Shown in pieces: positions 8,043-20,277 of a DNA stretch of 64,000 bases. How positions within the stretch are numbered: position 1 is the stretch's first letter; the number at the start of each line of letters is the position of its first letter. Location: assembly GCF_000835165.1 (NCBI RefSeq), contig NZ_CP007790.1:248001-312000 (forward strand). The letters are read 5' to 3'. Both the position numbers and the translations under genes were made by a program. The notes under the pieces were generated by a model, which had not been told where the DNA came from, made no database searches, and saw only the letters and a list, made by a program, of their open reading frames with translations. Source of the DNA: Corynebacterium marinum DSM 44953. GTDB taxonomy: Bacteria > Actinomycetota > Actinomycetes > Mycobacteriales > Mycobacteriaceae.

Positions 8043-9724
8043 TACCTGTCGGGCAGGAACCGGGGCATGACCTTGCCGGTGGCGTTGCGGGGGAGTTCGT
8101 CGATGAAGTGGACGTCGCGGGGGATGGAGTGTTCGGCGAGCCGCTCGCGGACGTGGTCGCGGACGTCGTCGGCGGTCAGCGCGGCACCGCGGGCGGAATC
8201 CTCGCGGACGATCCAGGCGGCGATTCGCCGGAAGGTGACGTCGTCTTCGACTCCGGCGGAGTAGACGTCGGCAACACCGGGCATGGCGTCGAGAATGGCG
8301 TCGACGGAGCCGGGGTAGACGTTTTCGCCGCCGACGATGATCATGTCGTCGATACGCCCGAGCACGCGGAGGTGGCCTTCCTCGTCGAGGTAGCCCAGAT
8401 CACCGATGCGGACGAGTTCCCCGACCTTGTCCACGGGGATGCCGGGGTTGGTGTAGCCGGTGAGCGTGGTGGAGTTGCGCAGGTGGATCTGCCCGACGGT
8501 GCCGGTGGGGACTTCCCGCCCGTTGTCGTCGAGGATCTTCAGCTGCGTGCCGATGGCGACCTTGCCGGAGGTCGTGGGATCTGCGGCGAGTTCCTCCGCG
8601 GAGGCCACGGAGGCGAGGGTGAGTTCGGTCGATCCGTAGACGTTGCAGAGGATCGGGCCGAAGCGTTCCTGGGTGTGCCGCACGAGGTGCGGGTTCAGCG
8701 AATGGCCGGAGGAGACGATGAACTCGAGGTGGGAGGTGTCGTATTTCTCGTTGTCCGGGACCTCGAGGATCTGCTTGAGGAAAACGGGGGAGGTGACCAT
8801 GGCCTCCAGCTGGTGCTCGTCGATGTCGCGGAGCACCTGCTCCGGGTCGAAGACGCGGTGGGTGACGATGGTGGCGCGCGCCGCCAGCGCGATATTGACG
8901 GCGCTCCAGCCCCAGGTGTGGAACAGGGAGGCGTGCAGTTGGACGCGGATGTCCGCGCGCCACGGCACCTTCTTCAGCATTCCCGCGAGGACAAGCGGCA
9001 GCCTGGGTTCGGGGCGCATGACGCCCTTGGGGATGCCGGTCGTGCCGGAGGACATGAGGACGATCGGCCCGTGCTTCGGCAGGGCCGGCAGGGACACGTT
9101 CTCGGTGACCCAGGGGCGGTCGACGATGTCGCGCAGGGTGATGTGGTCCTCGTGCCCGCGGCTCTGGTGGCCGACGATGACGTGCAGGTCCTGCTTCTCG
9201 ACGACCGCCGGATCCAGCCGCTCGAGGAACTCGTCGTCGAGGACCAGCACGTTGATGCCGTTCTCCTCGATGCAGCCGGTGAGCTGCTCGAGGGAGGAGC
9301 CGACGTTCAGGAGGTAGATGCTGGCGCCGGCGTAACCCTTGGCGGCGAGCGGGTAGATGATGCCGCGGCCGTTGCGGGCGAGGACGCCGAGGCGGATCTC
9401 GTCGAGGTCCAGACCGAGGAGGTGGCGGGCCAGGGTGCGGGAGTTCTCGCGGAGCTGGCGGTAGGTGAGCTCGCCGTCGTCGTCGATGAGCGCGAGACGG
9501 TGCGGCGTGGCCAGGTTCCCCTGCTCAACCTCCCGCGCCGTGGTGAACCAGTACCGGCCCAGGGCGCCGGCCTGCGCCGGGCCGCCGCGGAGACTGAGGA
9601 TGCCGGAACGCAGCACCGCCGGGACGAACTCTCCCAGGGCGCGTGCGGTGACGGCGGTGTCGTGGAAGCGGTCGGTGAATGGCACGTGGAAATGCTCCTT
9701 CAGGGACGGGGTGTCGATAACCAT
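8042..9724 (-). CDS. AMP-dependent acyl-CoA synthetase/ligase
   Basis: A 560-residue member of the ANL superfamily, which activates a carboxylic acid as the acyl adenylate and transfers it to CoA (or another acceptor). The phosphate loop is SSGTTGIPKG, the central motif is VYGSTELTLAS, the hinge region contains YLDEEGHLRVLGRIDD, and the C-terminal catalytic Lys is in PRNATGKVMPRF. The substrate cannot be read from the sequence; the fatty acyl class is most likely given the surrounding lipid esterase genes. It is divergent from the second SGNH hydrolase and convergent with the first. It is not closely similar to the FadD-like ligase at 56 kb, and the N-terminal 60 residues differ. Confidence 0.85.
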   Translation of the reverse strand: MVIDTPSLKEHFHVPFTDRFHDTAVTARALGEFVPAVLRSGILSLRGGPAQAGALGRYWFTTAREVEQGNLATPHRLALIDDDGELTYRQLRENSRTLARHLLGLDLDEIRLGVLARNGRGIIYPLAAKGYAGASIYLLNVGSSLEQLTGCIEENGINVLVLDDEFLERLDPAVVEKQDLHVIVGHQSRGHEDHITLRDIVDRPWVTENVSLPALPKHGPIVLMSSGTTGIPKGVMRPEPRLPLVLAGMLKKVPWRADIRVQLHASLFHTWGWSAVNIALAARATIVTHRVFDPEQVLRDIDEHQLEAMVTSPVFLKQILEVPDNEKYDTSHLEFIVSSGHSLNPHLVRHTQERFGPILCNVYGSTELTLASVASAEELAADPTTSGKVAIGTQLKILDDNGREVPTGTVGQIHLRNSTTLTGYTNPGIPVDKVGELVRIGDLGYLDEEGHLRVLGRIDDMIIVGGENVYPGSVDAILDAMPGVADVYSAGVEDDVTFRRIAAWIVREDSARGAALTADDVRDHVRERLAEHSIPRDVHFIDELPRNATGKVMPRFLPDR

Positions 9725-9904
9725 AGTTTCTTGAGCCTACATATCTCCATATACTGATGATGCCTTAAATATTGCTCCGCGCTAAAGTGTTCTGCGACCC
9801 TTCCATACCCTACTGGTGTGGCCGCTGTGACTCGAGTGACAAAATCGCCCGGGTGGCGGACACTGGTGGGCAGCAACCGGCACCCAGGACCGTAAGGACC
9901 CCAC

Positions 9905-10789
9905 ATGCTCAACGCCCCGTTCGCCCCCCGCCGCCTTCTGGCGGCGCTCGCCTCCCTGCTGATGCTCGTCGGTCTCGTCGTGGCAGCACCTGCCTCGGAG
10001 GCTCAGCAACGCAACCTGGTGGTTTTCGGCGACTCGATCATCGCCGACACCCCGACGCCGGAGTACCTGGTTAACCGCCTCGGTGTGGCGAGCTCGACCT
10101 CCTCGCTGAGTTCGCTGGGTTCTTCGGGGTCGTCGGAAAGCTCCGGCAGCAGCTTCCAGCAGTGCCCGACCTCGGCCAACAACTACGGCGTCCGCGCGGC
10201 GTACAAGCTGGGCATGCCTGCCTGGGACTACTCCTGCGCCGGCACGACGTCCATTTCCCCGGGGCCGCAGTTCTCCACCCAGGTTGACCGTGCGCTGGCC
10301 ACCGGGGCGCTGACCCCGGCCACCGGGCGTGTCGTGGTCACCACCGGCTTCAACGACACCTACAACAACGACAGCCAGAGCGACCAGCAGATCCGCGCCC
10401 GCTTCGTCGACGCCATGCGCCCGCAGATCCAGCGCATCCGCAACGCCGCCCCGAACGCGCGGATCCAGATCGTCGGTTACGCCACGGTCACCGACAACGA
10501 CCACGCCTGCCTTGTCCACCTCGGGGCGAACATCCACGACCGGACCTACCTGCCCCAGGTCGGCCGCTGGGAGCGTCTCGCACAGGACATGCAGCGTGAT
10601 CTGGCATACGCCACCGGCACGGAGTTCCTGGACATGAAGCCCTCGACCCGGGACCGCGGCATGTGCGCCGCGGACCACATGCGTAACTGGGCCGGCGTCC
10701 TCGATTTCCACGCCGGCCCCGGCAACATGCCGATCCACATGACCCACCGCGGCCACGAGCATGTTGCGAATGCGATCGCCGGATCCTAG
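9905..10789 (+). CDS. secreted SGNH/GDSL hydrolase, paralogue 2
   Basis: 294 residues with a signal peptide (RRLLAALASLLMLVGLVV core, cleavage near ASEAQ). The same blocks are present as in paralogue 1: VVFGDSII (Ser44), NNYGVRAAYKLG, TTGFNDTYNN and IHMTHRGHEHVA. It carries an extra serine/glycine-rich stretch (about residues 68-86, SSTSSLSSLGSSGSSESSG) between the Ser block and the first conserved Cys (QQCPTS). The protein is otherwise colinear with paralogue 1, so duplication followed by insertion or loss of the linker is likely. The 180-base gap upstream is AT-rich (9740-9790) and holds the divergent promoters. The function is presumed to be an envelope or extracellular esterase; the substrate is unknown. 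Confidence 0.85.
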   Translation: MLNAPFAPRRLLAALASLLMLVGLVVAAPASEAQQRNLVVFGDSIIADTPTPEYLVNRLGVASSTSSLSSLGSSGSSESSGSSFQQCPTSANNYGVRAAYKLGMPAWDYSCAGTTSISPGPQFSTQVDRALATGALTPATGRVVVTTGFNDTYNNDSQSDQQIRARFVDAMRPQIQRIRNAAPNARIQIVGYATVTDNDHACLVHLGANIHDRTYLPQVGRWERLAQDMQRDLAYATGTEFLDMKPSTRDRGMCAADHMRNWAGVLDFHAGPGNMPIHMTHRGHEHVANAIAGS

Positions 10790-10871
10790 CTCTCACCCGG
10801 GATCCTCCCACGTCAGGAATAGGTAGGCTCGGATCCACCGAGACAACCACCAACGTGAGGAGACCACTTAA

Positions 10872-11966
10872 GTGAGTACCACCGTCACCGGCATCATCGC
10901 CCGCACCAAGGGTGCCCCGGTCGAACAGACCGAGATCGTCATCCCGGATCCGGGCCCGAACGACGTCGTCGTCAAGGTGCAGTCCACCGGCGTCTGCCAC
11001 ACGGACCTGGCCTACCGCGACGGCGACATCAACGACGAATACCCCTTCCTGCTGGGCCACGAGTCGGCCGGCGTCGTCGAGCAGATCGGCGAAGCCGTCA
11101 CCCACGTCGAGGTCGGCGACTTCGTCGTCCTCAACTGGCGCGCCGTGTGCGGCGAGTGCCGCGCCTGCAAGAAGGGTGACACGAAGAACTGCTTCAACAC
11201 CCACAACGCATCGAAGAAGATGACGCTCACCGACGGCACCGAACTCACCGCTGCCCTGGGGATCGGGTCCTTCGCCGAGAAGACCCTCGTCCACGAGGGC
11301 CAGTGCACGAAGGTCAACCCGGATGCCGACCCGGCCGCCGTCGGCCTGCTGGGTTGCGGCATCATGGCCGGCCTCGGCGCCGCCGTGAACACCGGCGACA
11401 TCCAGCTCGGCGAGTCCGTGGCCGTCTTCGGTCTCGGCGGCGTGGGCATGGCTGCCGTGGCCGGCGCCAAGCTGGCCGGGGCGGCGACAATCATCGCCGT
11501 CGACCTGGACGAGCGCAAGACCGAGCAGGCCCGGGAGTTCGGCGCGACGCACACCATCGTCTCCAAGGGCATGGACGAGGACGCGGTCATCGAGGCCGTC
11601 CGCGAGCTGACGGGTGGCTTCGGCACCGACGTGGCCATCGACGCCGTGGGCATCATGCCCACCTGGCGCCAGGCCTTCTACTCCCGCGACCACGCCGGAC
11701 GCATGGTCATGGTGGGCGTGCCCAACCTGACCTCGCGCATCGACATCCCCGCCATCGACTTCTACGGGCGCGGCGGCTCCCTGAAGCCGGCCTGGTACGG
11801 CGACTGCCTGCCGGAACGCGACTTCCCGGCCTACACCCAGCTCTTCGCCAACGGCCAGTTCCCGTTGGACAAGTTCGTCTCCGAGCGCATCGCCCTGGGT
11901 GAGGTCGAAGAGGCCTTCGCCACGATGAAACGCGGCGACGTCCTGCGATCGGTGGTGGTCCTGTAA
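10872..11966 (+). CDS. adhE: S-(hydroxymethyl)mycothiol dehydrogenase (zinc alcohol dehydrogenase)
   Basis: Oxidises the formaldehyde-mycothiol adduct, the mycothiol counterpart of glutathione-dependent formaldehyde dehydrogenase. 364 residues from a GTG at 10872, preceded by GTGAGGAG. Catalytic zinc ligands are in [12 protein letters not shown] and GHESAG; structural zinc cysteines are in [15 protein letters not shown]; the NAD site is GLGGVG. Close overall likeness to the corynebacterial AdhE/MscR enzyme. The next gene starts on the last base of its stop codon (TAATG), so the pair is translationally coupled. The mycothiol biosynthesis gene mshA lies elsewhere in the same window. It belongs to formaldehyde detoxification and possibly nitrosomycothiol reduction. 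Confidence 0.92.
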   Translation: MSTTVTGIIARTKGAPVEQTEIVIPDPGPNDVVVKVQSTGVCHTDLAYRDGDINDEYPFLLGHESAGVVEQIGEAVTHVEVGDFVVLNWRAVCGECRACKKGDTKNCFNTHNASKKMTLTDGTELTAALGIGSFAEKTLVHEGQCTKVNPDADPAAVGLLGCGIMAGLGAAVNTGDIQLGESVAVFGLGGVGMAAVAGAKLAGAATIIAVDLDERKTEQAREFGATHTIVSKGMDEDAVIEAVRELTGGFGTDVAIDAVGIMPTWRQAFYSRDHAGRMVMVGVPNLTSRIDIPAIDFYGRGGSLKPAWYGDCLPERDFPAYTQLFANGQFPLDKFVSERIALGEVEEAFATMKRGDVLRSVVVL

Positions 11967-12595
11967 TGAGCGGGCTGCGCATCGACCACGTCGAGACATC
12001 GGGGAAGTTCATCCTCGACGGCGGCGAGTGGGACGTGGACAACAACATCTGGATCGTCGGCGACGACTCCGAGGTGTTCATCATCGACGCCGCCCACGAC
12101 GCCGCACCCATCATCGAGAAGGTGGCCGGACGCAAGGTCAGGGGCATCATCTGCACCCACGCCCACAACGACCACATCACGGTCGCCCCGGAGCTCTCCG
12201 AGAAACTCGACGCCCCGATCTACGTCCACCCCGGCGACCAGATGCTGTGGGACGAGACCCACGCCGGCGTGGCGCACGAGAACCTCTCCGACCAGCAGGT
12301 CTTCCACATCGCCGGCACGGACATGCGGGTGCTCAACACCCCCGGGCACTCGCCGGGCTCCTGCTGCCTCTACCTGCCCGAACCGGGGGAGCTCTTCTCC
12401 GGCGACACCCTCTTCCAGGGTGGTCCGGGGGCGACGGGGCGCAAGTACTCCTCCTTCGACACGATCATCGAGTCGTTGAAGACCTCCGTCCTGGACCTGC
12501 CGGCTGAGACGATCGTGCGCACCGGCCACGGCGACCACACCACCGTCGGAGCCGAGGCCCCGCACCTGGAGGAATGGATCCGGCGCGGCCATTAG
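11966..12595 (+). CDS. metallo-beta-lactamase-fold hydrolase, partner of AdhE
   Basis: 209 residues with the MBL metal site THAHNDH (HxHxDH) and further ligands His in NTPGHSPGS, Asp in FSGDTLF and His near the C-terminus (TGHGDHTTVG). It overlaps the dehydrogenase stop by one base. In actinobacteria this gene regularly follows the mycothiol-dependent formaldehyde dehydrogenase, and by analogy with glyoxalase II-type thioesterases it is a candidate to hydrolyse S-formylmycothiol to formate and mycothiol. That step is inference; the metal site and the operon are seen directly. Confidence 0.85.
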   Translation: MSGLRIDHVETSGKFILDGGEWDVDNNIWIVGDDSEVFIIDAAHDAAPIIEKVAGRKVRGIICTHAHNDHITVAPELSEKLDAPIYVHPGDQMLWDETHAGVAHENLSDQQVFHIAGTDMRVLNTPGHSPGSCCLYLPEPGELFSGDTLFQGGPGATGRKYSSFDTIIESLKTSVLDLPAETIVRTGHGDHTTVGAEAPHLEEWIRRGH

Positions 12596-12709
12596 TATCC
12601 CCGGCGACCGGGGGCGGATTCCTGCACCCGGGGAGTCCGCTCGCATTAGAGTGGACGCAAGAATCGTTGCCGAATTCTTCCGGTAAACACCGATCTCCGA
12701 GGATGACCC

Positions 12710-14645
<1,936 letters not shown>

Positions 14646-14694
14646 TGGGGCGTGCCGGGGTCAAACACCGCGATCGGTGGTGAGAGGGACCGGG

Positions 14695-15069
14695 CTATCG
14701 GGCAGCACGGTCCTCATCGGCCCCCGACACTGCCGGAAGTACCACGGTCTGCAGTGCCACCGCCCGGGCGAGGCGGGCGTAGCGCAGCTCCTGCTCGCGG
14801 AAGCGGATCCACGTGGACAACGTGGTGAACAGAAACGCGACCACCACCACATAGAGAAGCAGGTCCGTGCCGCGGTCCACACCGACGAAGTTGGCGAGGA
14901 CGGTCAGGTCGTCCGGGCGCAGGACGGCCCACACGGCGGCGACGATGAAGAGGACGAAACCGAGTTTCACCCCGGCTTTGGCGCGGGCCTTGCGTCGGCG
15001 GGACAGGAAGTACACGACCAGCATGAAGGTGGCCAGCAGCAGCAGGATCTGGAAGAGGATGATGGTCAC
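14695..15069 (-). CDS. DUF2304 membrane protein
   Basis: About 124 residues from a GTG at 15069, with two to three membrane helices (TIILFQILLLLATFMLVVYFL, GFVLFIVAAVWAVL and LLLYVVVVAFLFTTLSTWI). DUF2304 proteins commonly sit beside a GT2 glycosyltransferase in polysaccharide loci; their role is not proven, though they may anchor or assist the transferase. The start overlaps the stop of the upstream GT2 gene by four bases (GTGA), a strong sign of coupled translation and a joint function. The reading upstream of 15069 in this frame belongs to the GT2 gene and was discarded. Confidence 0.8.
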   Translation of the reverse strand: MTIILFQILLLLATFMLVVYFLSRRRKARAKAGVKLGFVLFIVAAVWAVLRPDDLTVLANFVGVDRGTDLLLYVVVVAFLFTTLSTWIRFREQELRYARLARAVALQTVVLPAVSGADEDRAAR

Positions 15070-15776
15070 GGGAGCCTCCTGGCCAGAAGTCCGTCGGCGA
15101 GGATGTTCACGCCGTTGATGAGCGACTGGCCCTTGCTCATCGAGTATTCGGTGTAGAGGATGTCGACGGGTTCCTCGGCCACCCGCCATTTCTGCTCGGC
15201 GATCATAGAGACCAGCTCCGAAGCATGTGACATACCGTTCATCCGGATGTTCATCTCGTCGGCGACTTTCTTATTGAACACGCGCAGTCCGTTGTGGGCA
15301 TCGGTGAGACCCAGTTTACGGGTCGTGGGGGAGAGCAGGACTACGGTCTTGAGCACCACTCGTTTGATCCAGGGCACCTGATCGCCCTCGGCGCGCGGGC
15401 GGCCGAAGCGGGTGCCCACGATGATGTCCACGGGTTCTTCCCGTAGGCGGGCGATCATCCGCACGACGTCCTTGACCTGGTGCTGGCCGTCGGCGTCGAA
15501 GGTGACAAAGTACTGTGCACCGGGCTGGCTGCGGGCGTACTCCACCCCTGTCTGTATGCTGGCGCCCTGCCCCAGGTTAACGGGGTGATTGACCAAGTGA
15601 GCGCCGGCTGTGTGGATCTCCTGGGCCGAGTGGTCGGCGGAACCGTCGTTGACGGCGACGATGTTGGGAAAAGTCTCGCGGGCGTGGCTGAGGACCTCCC
15701 GGATCACGGTGGCTTCGTTGTAGCAGGGGACGATTAGCCACGTGTCCGAGAAATCAGGGGAAATTGTGACATCCAT
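15066..15776 (-). CDS. family 2 glycosyltransferase (polyprenyl-phosphate sugar synthase type)
   Basis: 236 residues. N-terminal nucleotide-sugar fold with WLIVPCYNEATVI, the motif VNDGSADHS, and the DXD-like FDADGQHQ; further down LGLTDAHNGLRVFNKK. This is the dolichyl-phosphate mannose/glucose synthase-like group, which moves a sugar to a polyprenyl phosphate or a wall intermediate at the cytoplasmic face. There are no membrane helices of its own; the overlapping DUF2304 gene provides them. It is divergent from the rhamnosyltransferase gene across a 156-base gap. The sugar and acceptor cannot be read from the sequence. Confidence 0.85.
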   Translation of the reverse strand: MDVTISPDFSDTWLIVPCYNEATVIREVLSHARETFPNIVAVNDGSADHSAQEIHTAGAHLVNHPVNLGQGASIQTGVEYARSQPGAQYFVTFDADGQHQVKDVVRMIARLREEPVDIIVGTRFGRPRAEGDQVPWIKRVVLKTVVLLSPTTRKLGLTDAHNGLRVFNKKVADEMNIRMNGMSHASELVSMIAEQKWRVAEEPVDILYTEYSMSKGQSLINGVNILADGLLARRLP

Positions 15777-15932
15777 GATGGGGCTGAGCCTAGTGCAGTC
15801 CCGGGGAAAAGGAGTGCAGGCACCCGGGGCGACCCTGGAGCAGGGTGGTCGGGGTGCCGAGTTACCTCGGCCCGGTGTACCGGCGACGGTATGCTACCTG
15901 GAGAATATGCCGCATACTTGAAGGGACCGTAG

Positions 15933-16997
15933 ATGTCGGAGAACACCGCAGCTGCCCGGATCGGGGTGGTCATCGTCTCTTACGGCCATGAACGCGATGT
16001 CGTGAGACTTGTTGATTCCTTCGCGGATCAGTTGCGCGAGGGCGACCGTGTGGTGGTCGTGGACAACAAGAGGCCGTGGGTGCTCGAGGGGGTTGCCGGG
16101 GAGGCTCTCCGCGAACACGGAGTGATTATCGTCGAGCACGACAACGGTGGTTTCGCCGCCGGCTGCAATATCGGTGCGGAAGCGGTCGTCGACGACGTCG
16201 ATCTGCTCTTCTTCCTCAACCCTGACACCCTGGTGGAAGATCCGAAGTTGCTGGACACGCTGCGCTCGGGCGTCGACACAGATTACGCCGCATGGATGCC
16301 GTACCTGCTGTTGCCGGACGGCACCATCAACTCTGCCGGCAACGCCTTGCACATCTCTGCGTTGTCCTGGGTGGAGGGGCTCGGGGAGCTGCCGCAGCTG
16401 TCGGAGGGGTGGTCGGACATCTCCGTCGCCTCCGGCGCGTGCCTGGTGGTCCGCACTGAATGGTGGCGCAGGCTTGGAGGCATGGAAGAGACCTACTTCA
16501 TGTACCACGAGGACACGGACTTCAGCGCCCGGCTCCTGCTGGCCGGTGCCCGGGTCGGGTTGTGCCACGGGACGTCGGTCACCCACGATTACGACTACGC
16601 CAAGGGCGACTACAAGTGGATCTACATCGAACGCAACCGCCATGTCCTGATCCTCAGCGTGTGGCCGACGTCGGTCATCGCAGTATTGGCACCCCAGATC
16701 CTCGCGGTGAACCTGGCGCTGTGGCTGATCGCCGCGAAGGAGGGGAGGCTGCGGTTGAAACTGAAGTCGCTGGGGCTTCTGTTGCGGGGTCTGCCGGAAA
16801 CTTTCCGGCTCCGGAAGAAGGTACAGCCCGTGCGCAAGGTGTCGGGCGCTGAGTATCTCGCGCATATGGAGCACCGGATCGACAACCCGAACCTGGGTGC
16901 GATGTCCGAATCCCGTGCGGTCGCCGCTGTCTACCGCGCTTATTACGGGTTGAGCATGCTTCTGCTGGGCGTCTTCGCTTCCCGACGCCCCCGCTGA
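15933..16997 (+). CDS. wbbL: rhamnosyltransferase of the arabinogalactan linker (WbbL type)
   Basis: 354-residue GT2 protein: RIGVVIVSYGHERDVVRLV, the DND-like HDNGGFAAGCNIG, FFLNPDTLVEDP, and a tail with a hydrophobic patch (IAVLAPQILAVNLALWLIAAK). It is close in layout to WbbL, which transfers rhamnose from dTDP-rhamnose to GlcNAc-diphospho-polyprenol, forming the linker between peptidoglycan and arabinogalactan. The dTDP-rhamnose genes lie directly downstream on the other strand, supporting this role. GAAGGG precedes the ATG. The assignment to WbbL rather than another rhamnosyltransferase rests on gene context and size. Confidence 0.82.
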   Translation: MSENTAAARIGVVIVSYGHERDVVRLVDSFADQLREGDRVVVVDNKRPWVLEGVAGEALREHGVIIVEHDNGGFAAGCNIGAEAVVDDVDLLFFLNPDTLVEDPKLLDTLRSGVDTDYAAWMPYLLLPDGTINSAGNALHISALSWVEGLGELPQLSEGWSDISVASGACLVVRTEWWRRLGGMEETYFMYHEDTDFSARLLLAGARVGLCHGTSVTHDYDYAKGDYKWIYIERNRHVLILSVWPTSVIAVLAPQILAVNLALWLIAAKEGRLRLKLKSLGLLLRGLPETFRLRKKVQPVRKVSGAEYLAHMEHRIDNPNLGAMSESRAVAAVYRAYYGLSMLLLGVFASRRPR

Positions 16998-17008
16998 ACG
17001 TGCGGGGG
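16988..17008. terminator. bidirectional hairpin between wbbL and rmlA
   Basis: CCCCCGC (16988-16994) pairs with GCGGGGG (17002-17008) around a 7-base loop that contains the wbbL stop codon. It lies in the 19-base gap between the two convergent genes. Confidence 0.5.
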
Positions 17009-17016
17009 AGTGCGCA

Positions 17017-17883
17017 TTAGGCCTCGCGCACGGCGTTGCGCAGGTAGCGTCCATACCCGGACTTCAGCAGGGCGCCGGCGAGCTTCTCCAGCTGCCCGGC
17101 GGTAATGAAGCCTGAGCGGTACGCGGCGACCTCGGGGCTGCCGATGATGTTGCCGGTGCGCTTCTGAATGACCTCGACGTAGGCCGACGCCTCGCTCATC
17201 GAGTCGATGGTTCCCGTGTCCAGCCACACATCGCCCCGGTCCAGGCGCTTGACTTTGAGTTCCCCCAGTTCCAGGTATGCCTCGTTGACACTGGTGATCT
17301 CCAGCTCGCCGCGCGCGGAAGGCGTGATCGACTTCGCGATGTCGACGACCCGGTTGTCGTAGAAGTACAGCCCGACCACGGCGTAATGTGATTTCGGGCG
17401 GGCGGGTTTCTCCTCGATGGATACAGCAGTGTCGTTCTCGTCGAACTCCACGACGCCGTAACGCTCCGGATCTGAGACCTCGTAGGCGAAGACGGTGCCA
17501 CCCTGCGGATCGAGGCAGCCCCGGAGAGAGGAGGAGAACTGGTGGCCGTCGAAGATGTTGTCGCCGAGGACCAGCGCGACGGAATCATCGCCGATGAAGT
17601 CCTCGCCGATGAGGAATGCCTGGGCTAGACCGTCGGGGGAGGGCTGAACGGCGTAACTGAGCCGGATTCCCCAGTCGGAGCCGTCCCCGAGCAGACGGCG
17701 GAAAGCATCGGAGTCCTCCGGCGTGGTGATGATCATGATCTCGCGGATGCCGGCCTGGATGAGCGTGGTCAGCGGATAGTAAATCATCGGCTTGTCGTAG
17801 ATGGGCATCAACTGCTTCGAGATACCCCGGGTGATCGGGTAGAGCCGGGTGCCGGAACCTCCGGCTAGGATAATGCCCTTCAT
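17017..17883 (-). CDS. rmlA: glucose-1-phosphate thymidylyltransferase
   Basis: 288 residues. Makes dTDP-glucose from dTTP and glucose-1-phosphate, the first step of dTDP-L-rhamnose synthesis in the cytoplasm. N-terminal signature [20 protein letters not shown], followed by [17 protein letters not shown] and the metal-site region [10 protein letters not shown]. Length and motifs are those of RmlA. It is the third gene of the minus-strand run rmlB-rmlCD-rmlA, 18 bases after the rmlCD stop, with GAAAGG as ribosome site. Confidence 0.95.
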   Translation of the reverse strand: MKGIILAGGSGTRLYPITRGISKQLMPIYDKPMIYYPLTTLIQAGIREIMIITTPEDSDAFRRLLGDGSDWGIRLSYAVQPSPDGLAQAFLIGEDFIGDDSVALVLGDNIFDGHQFSSSLRGCLDPQGGTVFAYEVSDPERYGVVEFDENDTAVSIEEKPARPKSHYAVVGLYFYDNRVVDIAKSITPSARGELEITSVNEAYLELGELKVKRLDRGDVWLDTGTIDSMSEASAYVEVIQKRTGNIIGSPEVAAYRSGFITAGQLEKLAGALLKSGYGRYLRNAVREA

Positions 17884-17901
17884 GACGGGGAAAGGTTCCT
17901 T

Positions 17902-19257
17902 TCAGTCGCGGTTGGCCAGGTGCAGCGCCAGCCCCACCCGCCAGTCGGTGGGGGTGAAGCCGGTGGCGGTGATCTTCGACAGATCCAAGGTGCTGTCGGC
18001 CGGGCGCGGGGCATGCGGTGTATCCCTGAAGTACTGCGCAGTGGTCACCGGGGTGACATCGGCCGGATCGTGGCCGGTGGAAGCGTAGACGGCCATGGCC
18101 ACCTCCGCCCAGGAAGCCGGATGCCCGGAATTGCTGAGGTTGTAGGTGCCGTAGTCCGGCCGGGTGTCGAGCAGGTGCCGGATGCCGGCGGCGATCTCGC
18201 CGGTGAAGCTCAGACGCCCGACCTGGTCATCGACCACGCTGGGGGCGATGCCGCGTTCGGAGAGGCTGGCCATGGTGTCGACGAAGTTCTTGCCCTCCCC
18301 GACCACCCAGCTGGTGCGCACGATGTAGTGGCGCGGCGCAACAGCGGCGGCTAGGTCGCCGGCGGCCTTGGACTGGCCGTAGACGCCCAGTGGGCTCAGC
18401 GGGTCGCTTTCGCTCCAGTTCCCGCGGGTGCCGTCGAAGACGTAGTCGGAGGAGACGTGCACCAGGGTGAGGTTGTTCTCCGCCGCCACGCGGGCCAGGT
18501 TGGCCGGTCCTGCGGCGTTGACCGCCCAGGCGGCGGCGCGGTCATCTTCGGCGGCGTCGACGCCGGTGTAGGCCGCGGCGTTGATGATCGCGGAATAGCT
18601 GCGCCACGGGCGGGCGTCGGCCAGCTCGGGTGAGGTGATGTCCAGTTCAGCACGGGTGCAGAATTCCGCCCGCGGGAAAACCTCGCGCAGGGCGCGGCCG
18701 AGCTGACCGTCCGCGCCGGTGACCAGGATCTTGCGGGGCGGGACGGCAACGGCATCTGCCAGGGCCGGATGACTTTCGTCCTTGGCGGAGAGCTCCGTGG
18801 GCTCAAGCGGCCAGTCGATCATGTCGAGGTTGACGTTGGAGTACAGCGCCTCGGGCGACCAGTGGTCGTTGACCAGGTAGGTGTAGGCGGTGTTCTCTGC
18901 CAGCGCCTGGAAACCGTTGGCTACCCCGCGGGGGACGTAGATGGCCACGCCGGGGGTGATCTCCTGGGTGTGGGTCCGCCCGAAGGTCGGCGATCCTTCC
19001 CGCAGGTCGCACCAGGCGCCGAAGACCGCGCCGGTGGCCACGGAGACATACTTGTCCCACGGCTCGGCGTGCAGCCCGCGGGTGACTCCCTTGGCCGCGT
19101 TGAGGGAGATGTTGTTCTGCACCGGGCCGAAATCCGGTAGACCCGCGGCGGTCATCTTCGCCCGCTGCCAGTTCTCCTTGAACCAGCCGCGCTCATCGCC
19201 GTGAACGTCGAGGTGGACGACCAGCAGCCCCTCGACCGGGGTGGATTCGATCCGCAT
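17902..19257 (-). CDS. rmlCD: fused dTDP-4-dehydrorhamnose 3,5-epimerase / dTDP-4-dehydrorhamnose reductase
   Basis: A 451-residue bifunctional protein covering the last two steps of dTDP-rhamnose synthesis. Residues 1 to about 175 are RmlC (cupin epimerase; GDERGWFKENW, RGLHAEPWDKYVSV, YVPRGVANGFQALAENTAY). Residues about 176-451 are RmlD (Rossmann reductase; KILVTGADGQLGRAL, VHVSSDYVFDGT, YGQSKAAGD with Tyr-x3-Lys). The two are normally separate genes; the fusion is known from corynebacteria. The ATG follows directly after the rmlB stop (TAGATG), so translation is coupled. Confidence 0.94.
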   Translation of the reverse strand: MRIESTPVEGLLVVHLDVHGDERGWFKENWQRAKMTAAGLPDFGPVQNNISLNAAKGVTRGLHAEPWDKYVSVATGAVFGAWCDLREGSPTFGRTHTQEITPGVAIYVPRGVANGFQALAENTAYTYLVNDHWSPEALYSNVNLDMIDWPLEPTELSAKDESHPALADAVAVPPRKILVTGADGQLGRALREVFPRAEFCTRAELDITSPELADARPWRSYSAIINAAAYTGVDAAEDDRAAAWAVNAAGPANLARVAAENNLTLVHVSSDYVFDGTRGNWSESDPLSPLGVYGQSKAAGDLAAAVAPRHYIVRTSWVVGEGKNFVDTMASLSERGIAPSVVDDQVGRLSFTGEIAAGIRHLLDTRPDYGTYNLSNSGHPASWAEVAMAVYASTGHDPADVTPVTTAQYFRDTPHAPRPADSTLDLSKITATGFTPTDWRVGLALHLANRD

Positions 19258-20277
<1,020 letters not shown>

